Positions 54,161-63,927 are shown, counted from the first letter of the stretch. The stretch: DNA of 64,000 nt from Vibrio genomosp. F10 str. ZF-129 (GCF_000287055.2 NZ_AJYQ02000097.1:27232-91231), one strand, 5' to 3'. Numbers and translations are program-made. Notes: generated by a model from the sequence alone, not told the origin.

Positions 54161-55779
54161 TACTGACTCCGTTCTACTAAGTTAAATGGGGGCAAATTAA
54201 AGGGATTGAATTCTATCCCTTTCAGTGAATTATGGTAAACCTGAAATTGTCTGCCATGGGCAAGTGGAATGACTGGGAATTCATCATTCAAGATATTCTG
54301 GGCCTGATAATATAAATTGGTACGATAACGAGGCTTGTCGACTTCCAGTGCTAAATCGAGTAGAAAATCAAAATCTGAGTTACACCACATGGAGATATTA
54401 AGCCCCGCTCTTTCAGAATCACAGGAGAGTAGAGGCCTAAAGAAGTTGTCTGGGTCCCCAGTCGCACCAAGCCAACCGGTTAAAAATAAGTCGATATTAT
54501 CCCTGTTGTTTGCGTCGCTACGACTCAATCTGTCCTCAGTAATAAGATGAAGTGTGATTCCAACATCAGCAAAATTAGCTTGGATTAGCTCGGCAGTTTT
54601 GCGAGGGCTCGGGTTGTACGCTTTGCTTTCTAAAGGGATAGACATGGTTAATTCTAAATCAGAGTCATAGCCAGCTTCTCGTAATAAGGCGATCGCGTAA
54701 TTCCGGTCGTACCGGATTTGTACTTGGTCTTTCTGATACGCCCATGACGTTGGCGGCAGAAGTGTATAGGCTAAGCTGCCGGTACCGTAATAAACCGAAT
54801 CGAGGATATTTTGGCGGTTGATGGCAAAGCTGAGTGCCTTGCGGACTCTGACATCGGTTAACTCTGGGTGAATGGTATTGACCGCAATATACGCAACATT
54901 GATGGCCGGTCTTGCGGTTAAGACCAGTGACTCTTGCTGCTCTATAATAGGAATCTGGCTCGAAAGAGGTGCGTTCAGGACATCGCACTCATTTCGAAGA
55001 AGCTTCGCGAAAGTCCCTGTTCCACGGTGAGAAATATCAAACACCACTTGCTGAAGTTTCGCCGGTCCATTCCAATAGGTATTATGTTTACGCAGACGGA
55101 CCAAGTCATTGACCAGATATTCATCTAGATAAAATGGCCCTGATCCCACTGGTAAGGTATCAATCTGTCGCTTACGGTCGTTTATCTCTAGCTGAGTTGC
55201 GTATTCTAAAGAGTGAATAACAGCATGGCTTGTCGCGATGTTAGACAAAAATGTGTTATCAGGGCGACTGAGCGTAAACTTGACTTGATGGGCGGTTAAA
55301 GCCTGTACATCGATCAGTAGATTTTGAAAATCAATGCCGGTAAACCAAGGGTACTGGCCATTACCCACGTAATGATAAGAATGACTAGAATCTATAATAC
55401 GGCGAAAGCTAAATACAACATCATCAGCATTAAGGGTTCTCGTTGGAGTAAACCATTCGGTAGTATGGAACGAAACATCTTCTTTAAGATCGAAAATATA
55501 TTCGGTACGAGACTTATTCACCGTCCATTGAGTGGCAACACTCGGTACAGGTTGATGCGTTTCTGGGTCGAGCACAACCAGAGTGTCGAAGATTTGCGGG
55601 CTGAGTGCTTCAGACGTAATACCGCTATCAACAAGTTGTGGATTGAACGTTTGTAAGCCGCCTTGCCCACAAAAAATAAAGCCACTTTGTCGGATTTTAT
55701 CGTGATCGATATCTTCACCACAGCCAACCAAAAACAATAGGCTGAAGAATCCAAATGTCAGTTTTGAGAACGCTTTCAT
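54160..55779 (-). CDS. sapA: Periplasmic peptide-binding protein SapA (predicted lipoprotein)
   Basis: 539 residues, SBP_bac_5 family. The signal ends in a lipobox LFLVGC at C20, so the protein is probably lipid-anchored. The binding fold has the DppA-type block VSFHTTEWFTPTRTLNADDV and KALSFAINRQNIL. Sap proteins affect resistance to antimicrobial peptides and, in E. coli, putrescine export. First gene of sapABCDF, downstream of pspF on the same strand. Confidence 0.93.
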   Translation of the reverse strand: MKAFSKLTFGFFSLLFLVGCGEDIDHDKIRQSGFIFCGQGGLQTFNPQLVDSGITSEALSPQIFDTLVVLDPETHQPVPSVATQWTVNKSRTEYIFDLKEDVSFHTTEWFTPTRTLNADDVVFSFRRIIDSSHSYHYVGNGQYPWFTGIDFQNLLIDVQALTAHQVKFTLSRPDNTFLSNIATSHAVIHSLEYATQLEINDRKRQIDTLPVGSGPFYLDEYLVNDLVRLRKHNTYWNGPAKLQQVVFDISHRGTGTFAKLLRNECDVLNAPLSSQIPIIEQQESLVLTARPAINVAYIAVNTIHPELTDVRVRKALSFAINRQNILDSVYYGTGSLAYTLLPPTSWAYQKDQVQIRYDRNYAIALLREAGYDSDLELTMSIPLESKAYNPSPRKTAELIQANFADVGITLHLITEDRLSRSDANNRDNIDLFLTGWLGATGDPDNFFRPLLSCDSERAGLNISMWCNSDFDFLLDLALEVDKPRYRTNLYYQAQNILNDEFPVIPLAHGRQFQVYHNSLKGIEFNPFNLPPFNLVERSQ

Positions 55780-55896
55780 AGAAAGAACTTTGTCAGGGTA
55801 TAAGGCAAAACTAAACCAATATTCATGCCGTCAGATCTCGATAATTTACCATTGTTTGGACATTCAAACCAACTGAAAACAGTTGAATCTATGAGG

Positions 55897-56985
55897 TTAT
55901 TGGCCGTTTTGCGCAATCAAGTCGTATTTTCTGACCATGCCTCTTAATTGATGATAGCTCAAGCCCAAAAGCTCAGCGGCTTTTCGTTGGTTAAACTGTG
56001 CTTCACTGAGTGCCAGATTAAGTAATGCAATATCTTGTTCTTCTTGCCATGCTTTATAGTTAATTGGAAACACTAACGACTTAAGTTTACTCGGTTCTAG
56101 TGATTTATCGTCTGAGTATGGCGATACAGAACCAATATCTTGAGAGTTCAAAAGAAGGGAATCAGGCTGCCCCCCCATTTTACTATCGTTAATATCGTGG
56201 TTCACCGTTGTGTTGCCCCAAGCACCACCAAAGGGGTCAAACACTAGAGTATCAATAGGCTCATCAATTCGATTGTGCTGGTAGATAGCTCGTTCAATGA
56301 CATTTTTGAGTTCTCTGATGTTACCCGGCCAAGTGTATTCCAGAAGTTCACGTATGGCGCTGTGAGAGAAACCAGGGAACAACTCCAGCTCTAATTCTTG
56401 ACACATTTTTATCGCGTAGTGCTCGGCAAGCAGTGGAATATCTTCAGGACGTTCTCTTAATGGTGGCAAGTGAATAACATCAAATGCGAGCCTGTCGAGA
56501 AGATCGGCCCGAAATAGATTTTTCTGTGCGAGCTGAGGCAAGTTTCCATTCGTTGCGCAGATCAAACGAACATTGGCATTCAGTGTTTTTTGACCACCGA
56601 CTCGTTCATATTGCCCGTATTCAATCACCCTAAGCAGCTTTTCTTGCACAGCTAAAGGGGCAGTGGCGAGCTCATCTAAAAACAGAGTGCCGCCTTCTGC
56701 ACGTTCAAACCGACCTTGATGACGACCTTTAGCCCCGGTGAAAGCGCCAGATTCATGCCCAAACAGTTCTGAGTCGATTAAGCCATCACTTAATGTGGCG
56801 CAGTTAAGGGAAACAAGGGTATTTTCCCAGCGTTTGGATAGGTAATGAAGCCGCTGAGCGATCAGTTCTTTCCCCGTGCCACGCTCGCCAATAATGAGGA
56901 CGGGCCGTTCAATAGGCGCCAAACGAGAGACTTTATCTAATACTGAGAGAAAGGCAGGGGATTCACCGATCAAGTTTTGGCGCAT
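55897..56985 (-). CDS. pspF: Psp operon transcriptional activator PspF
   Basis: 362 residues, sigma-54 activator without a receiver domain. Walker A GERGTGKE (near residue 33), the sigma-54 contact loop SGAFTGAKGRH, Walker B GGTLFLDELA and a C-terminal Fis-type HTH (NQRKAAELLGLSYHQLRGMV). It binds PspA when the membrane is not stressed. E. coli PspF has 325 residues; this one is longer by a polar linker (about residues 245-310). It is divergent from pspA. Confidence 0.95.
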   Translation of the reverse strand: MRQNLIGESPAFLSVLDKVSRLAPIERPVLIIGERGTGKELIAQRLHYLSKRWENTLVSLNCATLSDGLIDSELFGHESGAFTGAKGRHQGRFERAEGGTLFLDELATAPLAVQEKLLRVIEYGQYERVGGQKTLNANVRLICATNGNLPQLAQKNLFRADLLDRLAFDVIHLPPLRERPEDIPLLAEHYAIKMCQELELELFPGFSHSAIRELLEYTWPGNIRELKNVIERAIYQHNRIDEPIDTLVFDPFGGAWGNTTVNHDINDSKMGGQPDSLLLNSQDIGSVSPYSDDKSLEPSKLKSLVFPINYKAWQEEQDIALLNLALSEAQFNQRKAAELLGLSYHQLRGMVRKYDLIAQNGQ

Positions 56986-57107
56986 GATGTCGACTCCATG
57001 TTAAGAACGAACTGGTTAAAAATACCAATAGTAGGTTAATTTCATCATAACACAGAGTGATGGATAATGACGGATAATATAAGTATATGATTATAAACAG
57101 TTAAAAA

Positions 57108-57124
57108 TTGGCATGCATTTTGAT
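57108..57124 (+). promoter_or_regulatory. Sigma-54 promoter of pspABC
   Basis: TTGGCATGCATTTTGAT: GG at -24 and TTG/A at -12 with the right spacing, very similar to the E. coli pspA promoter TTGGCACGCAAATTGTA. It lies 72 bases before pspA, on the far side of the activator gene pspF. Confidence 0.8.
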
Positions 57125-57195
57125 TATCTCTTTTCATACATCAAGAATGTCAGCGCATATACCGCGCATCGTTACCGTTAATTAGGAGATATATC

Positions 57196-57864
57196 ATGGG
57201 TGTTTTTTCTCGTTTTGCAGATATCGTAAACTCAAATATTAGTTCTCTACTCGATAAGGCAGAGGATCCAGAAAAGATGATTCGTCTTATCATACAGGAA
57301 ATGGAAGACACACTGGTTGAAGTAAGAACTAACTCCGCTAAAGCGTTGGCCGATAAAAAAGATCTGAGCCGCAAAATAGAATCAATGGAAGACCAAATTG
57401 AAGGTTGGCAGCAAAAAGCAACACTCGCCATTACCAAGCAGCGCGAAGAGTTAGCGAGAGCCGCATTGATCGAGAAGCAAAAACTCATCGAGGTACTCAA
57501 AGGGCTGCAGGCTGAAAACGTATTGGTGGAAGATACGATTGAAAAGCTTAGCGGTGAGGTCAGTAAATTAGAGAGCAAGATTATTGAAACGCGAGCCAAG
57601 CAACAAACACTGGCGATTCGAAACCAAACAGCAACAAGCCGACGTGATGTCCAAAAGCATCTTCATACTAGTCGTACTCATGAAGCTATGGCAAAGTTTG
57701 AGCAGTATTCTCGTAAAGTGGATGAACTGGAAGCAGAAGCGGATGTCTATGCCAAGAGTGGTAATGCGAAATCCTTAGATCAGGAATTTGCCGAGCTCCA
57801 AGCGCAAGATGAAATTGAACAAGAGCTGGCGAAACTAAAACAGCAAATGAAAGATAAAGGATAG
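57196..57864 (+). CDS. pspA: Phage shock protein A
   Basis: 222 residues, E. coli length, an ESCRT-III-like coiled-coil protein. MGVFSRFADIVNSNISSLLD is the amphipathic membrane-binding helix. It binds PspF in the cytoplasm and moves to the inner membrane under stress to limit proton leak. AGGAG precedes the ATG. First gene of pspABC. Confidence 0.97.
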   Translation: MGVFSRFADIVNSNISSLLDKAEDPEKMIRLIIQEMEDTLVEVRTNSAKALADKKDLSRKIESMEDQIEGWQQKATLAITKQREELARAALIEKQKLIEVLKGLQAENVLVEDTIEKLSGEVSKLESKIIETRAKQQTLAIRNQTATSRRDVQKHLHTSRTHEAMAKFEQYSRKVDELEAEADVYAKSGNAKSLDQEFAELQAQDEIEQELAKLKQQMKDKG

Positions 57865-57873
57865 GAGAGTTCT

Positions 57874-58107
57874 ATGTCATCGTTTTTGATCGCTGGGCCA
57901 TTGATGGTTTTCTTAATCTTTGTGGCTCCCTTATGGCTATTTTTACATTATCGAGCAAAACGTCATTCCGGTAATGGGTTATCCAAAGAAGATAACCAAC
58001 GAATCCAGCATTTGTCAGAGCAAGCAGAAAAGCTTCAATCTAGAGTGGTGACGTTAGAGAGAATTCTAGATGCTGAATCCCCTAATTGGAGATCATCTTA
58101 TGACTAA
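57874..58107 (+). CDS. pspB: Phage shock protein B
   Basis: 77 residues: one N-terminal membrane helix (residues 5-25) and a cytoplasmic coiled-coil part (40-65) that bring PspA away from PspF together with PspC. It overlaps pspC by 8 bases. Confidence 0.94.
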   Translation: MSSFLIAGPLMVFLIFVAPLWLFLHYRAKRHSGNGLSKEDNQRIQHLSEQAEKLQSRVVTLERILDAESPNWRSSYD

Positions 58108-58489
58108 GCGCGAACTCTACAGAGATGTTCAAAATAGTAAACTGACCGGCGTTTGTGCCGGTTTAGCGAACTACTTTAGTGTCGAGGTTTGGTTGATTCG
58201 AATCTTAGTCATATCAGCGGCATTGCTTGGCGCTGGATTTCTGGTTCTCCTGGCTTATGTCGCGATGACACTGATGATAGAAAAACAGCCGGTGAATTAC
58301 TCTCAAGACATCAAAACTCAACAAGAGCACAAGCTAAAAAGTAAGCCTTGGCAACAAGGTAAGAGCGCCAGTGAACTGCTAAAAACGTTAGAAAATGATT
58401 TTGATACATTGGGAGGGAAACTAGGAAAAATGGAAGCGTACGTCACCTCTGATGCATTTAAAGTCAACCGCGAATTTAAAAATCTGTAA
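58100..58489 (+). CDS. pspC: Phage shock protein C
   Basis: 129 residues (E. coli 119). The PspC domain RDVQNSKLTGVCAGLANYF is followed by a membrane helix (about residues 34-57) and a C-terminal helical region. It acts with PspB as stress sensor at the inner membrane. The ATG at 58100 is chosen over an upstream in-frame start at 58070 because it gives the family N-terminus MTKRELYRD. No pspD or pspE follows. Confidence 0.95.
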   Translation: MTKRELYRDVQNSKLTGVCAGLANYFSVEVWLIRILVISAALLGAGFLVLLAYVAMTLMIEKQPVNYSQDIKTQQEHKLKSKPWQQGKSASELLKTLENDFDTLGGKLGKMEAYVTSDAFKVNREFKNL

Positions 58490-58498
58490 TCAGTAATG

Positions 58499-58526
58499 AG
58501 AGTGGTATCAAATACCACTCTCTATT
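58499..58526 (+). terminator. Probable terminator of pspABC
   Basis: A long perfect stem GAGAGTGGTAT/ATACCACTCTC with a CAA loop. The T-tract is poor (TATTCATTT), so moderate confidence. Confidence 0.7.
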
Positions 58527-58619
58527 CATTTAATTTCAATGAATTAACCGATTATTCACTGGTATCCATTAGGGTATTCAACTATCTTTGTAACTAAATG
58601 ATTCTGTTGGATGCTACCC

Positions 58620-59651
58620 ATGGCAAAGTATATTTATCTCATTGTCTTTAGCGCAATCTTAAGTGGTTGTGGTAAAGATCTTCCTCCTGTACCTGAGCCG
58701 GAATCACGGCCTGCAAAATTATTCACTGTATCGGTTGGTAATAGCCAGTTTGAACGCACCTTCCCCGCGACAACCGAAGCGGGTGACAAAGCGATATTGA
58801 CTTTTAGGGTTGCGGGCCAACTGCAGTCGATTGATGTAACAGCCGGACAAAATGTCAAAAAAGGTGAGCAGTTAGCCTCTTTAAATCCTGATGAATATGC
58901 CTTACTGGCCAAGCAAGCCCAAGCCAATTTTATGTTGGCTGATGTGCAGTTTGAACGTTATAAAAAGTTGCATATTGATAAAGTAGTGTCAGAACAAGAC
59001 TTTGACCAAGCTAAAGCGAATCACAATTCTGCGCGAGCTATCCTCTCTCAAGCGAAAGCAAATCTTAGATACACCAAACTGATCGCACCTTATGACGGCA
59101 CCATTTCACTCTCCCCCGCTCAAAACTTTGAATTTGTGAGTGAGAAAACAGGGGTAATGAACATTCAAACGAACCAGTTGCTGAAAGTGGTGTATCAGTT
59201 ACCTGATCATCTGTTGAACCGTTTTTCTCAAGATCTTAACCCTAATGTCACCATGACGTTTGATGCTTTTCCCGATACGAGTTATCCGCTTCTCTTTCAA
59301 GAAATAGACACAGAAGCAGACCGAAACACGGGCGCCTATAAAGTGACGATGGTTATGGAACGGCCAAAAGATATCGGTATCCTTCCTGGAATGGCAGGCA
59401 GTGTCCGCGCCATCGTTGATGCTGGTCAAACTACTCGAATCCCATCATCTGCGCTCTTTGAAGAAGATGGAAAAACACGAGTATGGCGTGTGACACCATC
59501 GGGTCTCACAGAGAAAGCGACGGTTGAAGTTAATGATAAGCGAGAAGTACTCTCTGGCCTAAATGATGGTGATCAAATCATCGTATCTGGCGTGAGTGGC
59601 ATTGAAAGTGGCATCAAAGTCCGAGAGTGGGTTAAGGAGAGAGGGCTGTAA
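58620..59651 (+). CDS. vexI: RND efflux periplasmic adaptor, first of two (VexI-like)
   Basis: 343 residues, membrane fusion protein. Lipobox ILSGCG near residue 17 anchors it to the inner membrane. A barrel-sandwich lipoyl half (QSIDVTAGQNVKKGEQLASL), a coiled-coil hairpin (about 90-140) and a second lipoyl half (LIAPYDGTISLS) follow. ATG 58620 is chosen over 58611 because GGA is better placed. The gene name follows the V. cholerae vexIJK locus, which also lies beside psp genes. Confidence 0.85.
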   Translation: MAKYIYLIVFSAILSGCGKDLPPVPEPESRPAKLFTVSVGNSQFERTFPATTEAGDKAILTFRVAGQLQSIDVTAGQNVKKGEQLASLNPDEYALLAKQAQANFMLADVQFERYKKLHIDKVVSEQDFDQAKANHNSARAILSQAKANLRYTKLIAPYDGTISLSPAQNFEFVSEKTGVMNIQTNQLLKVVYQLPDHLLNRFSQDLNPNVTMTFDAFPDTSYPLLFQEIDTEADRNTGAYKVTMVMERPKDIGILPGMAGSVRAIVDAGQTTRIPSSALFEEDGKTRVWRVTPSGLTEKATVEVNDKREVLSGLNDGDQIIVSGVSGIESGIKVREWVKERGL

Positions 59652-60739
59652 TGATGAAACAATGGAAATCAGTTAGTTTGTTCGCATTCAGTATCGTTTT
59701 GGCAGGATGTAAAGAGGACGTCGTAAAGACTGAAATGGTTCCTCTTAATGTTCGGGTTGCTGACCTATCGATTTCTGAAGCCAGAGAATCGCTTTACTTT
59801 CCTGCTGTGGCAAATGCGGCAGAGCGCTCCCATTTGAGCTTTCGAGTATCAGGCGAAATCAGCCAATTAAGCGTAAAAGAAGGGGACCGAGTTAAGAAAG
59901 GGCAATTGATAGCCAAGCTAGATCCTACCGATTATCAGCTTGATGTCGACAACGCCCAGGCACGATTTACCGTTGTGAACAATCAGTTTAATCGTTCCAA
60001 ACCCCTCGTTAACAAAGGGCTTTTAGCTAAGTCACAATTTGATGAGATTGCGGCGCAAAGACAAATAGCCTTGGCCGAATTAGAGCTAGCGAAATTAAGA
60101 CTGTCGTTTACTCAGCTTAAAGCCCCGGTTGATGGAATTATTTCTCGAGTCAATACTGACCAGTTTGAAAATGTTCAAGTCGGGCAGTACATCGTTAACA
60201 TACACAGTGTAGAAACGGTCGAGATACTCATACAGCTACCAGATAGGCTTCATGTCAACTCGCCAACTCACCAGGCCGTGGATACGATTCAAACCATCGT
60301 CAGAGTGCCGAGTGGTAATGAATATGAGGCATCAGTAAAAGAATTTACTACCGAACCGGATCCGGCAACAGGTACATTCACTGCAACATTGTCTATGCCA
60401 ATGCCAGAAAGCGAATATATCCTCGATGGTATGGCCGTTGAAGTCACGGCCACAGGGGAAAGCCTCGGGCATAGTATCAGCGTCGGGGCTTATGTCCCAG
60501 TAGAAGCGATCTTTAATGGTGATGGTGATGGCTTAGAAAGAGACAACAAATACGTGTGGGTTTTACAAAGCGACAACACAGTAACGAAACGAAAAGTCAC
60601 ATTAGGCAAAGCATCGCAAAACTCATTTAAAGTACTCGATGGGTTAGACACAACTAACGTCGTCGTTGTTGCAGGACTTTCTAAATTGCGAGAGGGAATG
60701 AAAGTGAACGTGATTTCAGAGGTAGCATTTAATGAGTGA
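59651..60739 (+). CDS. vexJ: RND efflux periplasmic adaptor, second of two (VexJ-like)
   Basis: 362 residues. Lipoprotein signal ends in VLAGCK. It has the same domain order as the first adaptor (QLSVKEGDRVKKGQLIAKLD, hairpin, LKAPVDGIISRV) but a different sequence. Two adaptors probably form a heteromeric ring on one pump, as in P. aeruginosa TriAB. It begins one base inside the vexI stop and overlaps vexK by 8 bases. Confidence 0.85.
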   Translation: MMKQWKSVSLFAFSIVLAGCKEDVVKTEMVPLNVRVADLSISEARESLYFPAVANAAERSHLSFRVSGEISQLSVKEGDRVKKGQLIAKLDPTDYQLDVDNAQARFTVVNNQFNRSKPLVNKGLLAKSQFDEIAAQRQIALAELELAKLRLSFTQLKAPVDGIISRVNTDQFENVQVGQYIVNIHSVETVEILIQLPDRLHVNSPTHQAVDTIQTIVRVPSGNEYEASVKEFTTEPDPATGTFTATLSMPMPESEYILDGMAVEVTATGESLGHSISVGAYVPVEAIFNGDGDGLERDNKYVWVLQSDNTVTKRKVTLGKASQNSFKVLDGLDTTNVVVVAGLSKLREGMKVNVISEVAFNE

Positions 60740-63700
60740 TTTGAAGCAAGTGATACCCGATCAAACGAATGAAGAAGAGAAAGGAATCGCGGTTTATTTT
60801 ATTAAAAATAAAGTAATCAGCTGGATGATTTCACTGATCTTTTTGATTGGAGGCGTGTCTGCCTTTTTTGGGTTAGGTCGTCTTGAAGATCCAGCCTTTA
60901 CGATCAAAGACGCGATGGTCGTGACCCAGTATGCAGGTGCGACTCCTCAGCAAGTCGAAGAAGAGGTGACTTATCCCTTAGAAAAAGCCATTCAACAGCT
61001 TACTTATGTGGATGAAGTCAATTCGATTTCCAGCCGAGGGTTGTCACAAATAACGGTGACGATGAAGAACAATTATGGTCCTGATGACTTACCGCAGATC
61101 TGGGATGAGTTGCGTCGAAAGGTCAATGATCTGCAAGGGTCATTGCCTCCTGGAGTGGGGGCTCCTAAGGTCATCGATGACTTTGGTGACGTTTACGGTA
61201 TTTTGCTCGCGGTTACTGGGGATGGGTACGGTTATAAAGAGCTGCTGGATTATGTTGATTACCTAAGACGTGAGCTGGAGTTAGTTGATGGCGTGAGCAA
61301 AATTTCCGTCTCTGGGCAACAGCAAGAGCAGGTATTCATTGAAATATCGATGACGCGAATGAGTAGCCTTGGTTTGGCGCCGGCAACGGTATTCAACTTA
61401 CTTTCAACACAGAACGTAGTGTCAGACGCGGGTGCAATAAGAATCGGCGATGAATACATTCGAATTCATCCAACGGGCGAGTTCGAAAATGTCGATCAAC
61501 TCGGTGATTTAATCATTAACGAAAACGGTGCTTCAGGGCTGATTTATCTGCGAGATGTTGCCAAAATCACCCGTGGTTATCAGGAAGTACCAAGCAATAT
61601 TATTAACTATAACGGCGATGTTGCTCTCAATATCGGCGTTTCTTTTGCAACCGGTGTTAACGTGGTTGAAGTTGGTGAACGGTTTGATCGCCGCTTAGCC
61701 GAGTTAAAGTACCAGCAGCCAGTTGGCGTGCAGATCGCAGAGATATACAGTCAGCCGAAAGAAGTGGATAAATCGGTCAGTGGATTTGTTGTCAGTCTTG
61801 GTCAAGCGGTTGCGATCGTCATTATCGTGCTACTGTTTTTCATGGGCTTAAGATCGGGGTTATTGATTGGTCTGATTCTCTTGTTGACCGTTTTGGGCAC
61901 CTTTATCTTCATGCAGTATTTCAAGATCGATTTGCAACGTATCTCATTGGGTGCGTTGGTGATTGCACTAGGGATGTTGGTGGACAATGCCATTGTGGTG
62001 GTTGAAGGGATACTCATAGGCACCCAAAAAGGGCGGACCCGCACCCAAGCCGCTACGGATATTGTCACACAGACGAAATGGCCACTACTCGGTGCTACTA
62101 TTATCGCGGTGACGGCCTTTGCGCCGATTGGGCTCTCTGAAGATGCCACGGGCGAATATTGTGGCACTTTGTTTACCGTGTTATTGATTTCGTTAATGCT
62201 CAGTTGGTTTACCGCTATTTCACTGACGCCATTCTTTGCTGATATGTTTTTCAAAGGACAAAAACTACCAGAGGGCGATGAGGCCAGTGATCCATACAAT
62301 GGGGTTGTGTTTGTCGCATACAAAAACTTCCTCGAGTTTTGTATGAATCGCGCTTGGTTAACTGTGATCGTATTGGTTGTTGGTCTTGGTGTGAGTCTTT
62401 ATGGTTTCACCATGGTGAAGCAATCCTTCTTCCCTTCATCAACTACTCCGATGTTTCAAGCTGATATCTGGTTACCTGAAGGTACAGATATACGCGCCAC
62501 CAATACCAAACTCAAGGTTTTAGAGTCTTGGTTATCAGAGCAAGATCATGTTGAACATGTCACGACGACAGCGGGTAAAGGTTTACAGCGTTTCATGCTG
62601 ACTTATGCACCAGAGAAAAGTTATGCAGGTTATGGAGAAATCACCACTCGGGTGGATGATTATCAAGCCTTGCACAATCTCATGGAAGCGTTCCGTCAGT
62701 ATGTAGAGTCGGATTTCCCAGAAATCAATTATAAGCTTAAGCAGATAGAACTTGGTCCTGGTGGCGGTGCGAAAATTGAAGCGAGAATTGTGGGGTCAGA
62801 TCCGACTGTTCTAAGAGGGCTGGCGGCGCAGGTTTCAGAGATTATCTCAGCGGATCCAAATGCGACCAATGTACGTCATGATTGGCGTGAGCGAACAAAA
62901 GTCCTAGAGCCTCAATTTAACGAAAGCCAAGCTCGACGTTACGGTATCACAAAGTCGGATGTTGACGATTTCTTGTCTATGTCGTTTTCAGGTAAATCTG
63001 TTGGAGTCTATCGAGATGGCACAACGCTAATGCCCATCGTGACCCGATTACCGGAAGATGAACGAGTTGATATTCGTAATATTGAAGGCATGAAAATGTG
63101 GAGCCCTGTACTCAGCGAGTACATTCCTTTACAGCAAATCACACTTGGGTACGAGCTGCGTTGGGAAGACCCTATTATCGTTCGCAAAGACCGAAAACGA
63201 GTGCTTACCATCATGGCAGATCCGGACATCCTAGGTGAGGAAACGGCGTCTACGTTACAAAAAAGATTAATGCCACAAATCGAAGCGATAGATATGCCTT
63301 CAGGGTATTTTCTAGAGTGGGGAGGGGAGTATGAATCTTCTCGTGATGCGCAAGAGTCATTATTTACCACAATGCCATTGGGCTACTTGTTTATGTTCCT
63401 TATCACGGTCTTCCTGTTTAACTCAGTGAAAGAGCCGCTGATTGTTTGGCTTACCGTACCGTTAGCGATCATAGGGGTAACAACGGGATTGCTTGCCTTG
63501 AATACGCCTTTTGGTTTCATGGCTCTGCTTGGGTTCTTGAGTCTGTCGGGTATGCTATTAAAAAACGGGATTGTATTGCTGGATCAAATCGAGATAGAAA
63601 TGCAAACAGGGAAGGAGCCTTACATTGCTGTTGTGGATGCGGCGCTCAGTCGTGTACGGCCTGTATGTATGGCTGCGGTAACGACGATCTTGGGCATGGT

Positions 63701-63842
63701 TCCACTGTTGCCAGATATCTTCTTTAAACCGATGGCAGTAACGATTATGTTTGGCCTAGGGTTTGCAACTGTATTGACGCTTATTGTGGTCCCAGTATTA
63801 TACCGACTCTTTCACAGGCTCAAAATACCGAACAAGATTTAA
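60732..63842 (+). CDS. vexK: RND multidrug efflux permease (VexK-like)
   Basis: 1036 residues, HAE-1 type RND pump with 12 membrane helices and two large periplasmic loops. The TM4 region reads LGMLVDNAIVVVEG, with D418 followed by Asn rather than the second Asp of AcrB (D407-D408). It forms a proton-driven pump with VexI, VexJ and an outer-membrane channel (TolC, not here). Bile salts and detergents are known substrates of Vibrio RND pumps; the substrate here is not determined. Confidence 0.9.
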   Translation: MSDLKQVIPDQTNEEEKGIAVYFIKNKVISWMISLIFLIGGVSAFFGLGRLEDPAFTIKDAMVVTQYAGATPQQVEEEVTYPLEKAIQQLTYVDEVNSISSRGLSQITVTMKNNYGPDDLPQIWDELRRKVNDLQGSLPPGVGAPKVIDDFGDVYGILLAVTGDGYGYKELLDYVDYLRRELELVDGVSKISVSGQQQEQVFIEISMTRMSSLGLAPATVFNLLSTQNVVSDAGAIRIGDEYIRIHPTGEFENVDQLGDLIINENGASGLIYLRDVAKITRGYQEVPSNIINYNGDVALNIGVSFATGVNVVEVGERFDRRLAELKYQQPVGVQIAEIYSQPKEVDKSVSGFVVSLGQAVAIVIIVLLFFMGLRSGLLIGLILLLTVLGTFIFMQYFKIDLQRISLGALVIALGMLVDNAIVVVEGILIGTQKGRTRTQAATDIVTQTKWPLLGATIIAVTAFAPIGLSEDATGEYCGTLFTVLLISLMLSWFTAISLTPFFADMFFKGQKLPEGDEASDPYNGVVFVAYKNFLEFCMNRAWLTVIVLVVGLGVSLYGFTMVKQSFFPSSTTPMFQADIWLPEGTDIRATNTKLKVLESWLSEQDHVEHVTTTAGKGLQRFMLTYAPEKSYAGYGEITTRVDDYQALHNLMEAFRQYVESDFPEINYKLKQIELGPGGGAKIEARIVGSDPTVLRGLAAQVSEIISADPNATNVRHDWRERTKVLEPQFNESQARRYGITKSDVDDFLSMSFSGKSVGVYRDGTTLMPIVTRLPEDERVDIRNIEGMKMWSPVLSEYIPLQQITLGYELRWEDPIIVRKDRKRVLTIMADPDILGEETASTLQKRLMPQIEAIDMPSGYFLEWGGEYESSRDAQESLFTTMPLGYLFMFLITVFLFNSVKEPLIVWLTVPLAIIGVTTGLLALNTPFGFMALLGFLSLSGMLLKNGIVLLDQIEIEMQTGKEPYIAVVDAALSRVRPVCMAAVTTILGMVPLLPDIFFKPMAVTIMFGLGFATVLTLIVVPVLYRLFHRLKIPNKI

Positions 63843-63892
63843 CGGTGACGGATGGGTGTGTTGATTACCGCTAGGAAAGAGATATAAACACG

Positions 63893-63927
63893 CAATGCCT
63901 CAGATACTTCACAGGGGCATTGTTTTA
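63893..63927 (+). terminator. Terminator of vexIJK
   Basis: CAATGCCTC/GGGGCATTG stem with a 15-base loop followed by TTTTA, 50 bases after vexK. Confidence 0.8.
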
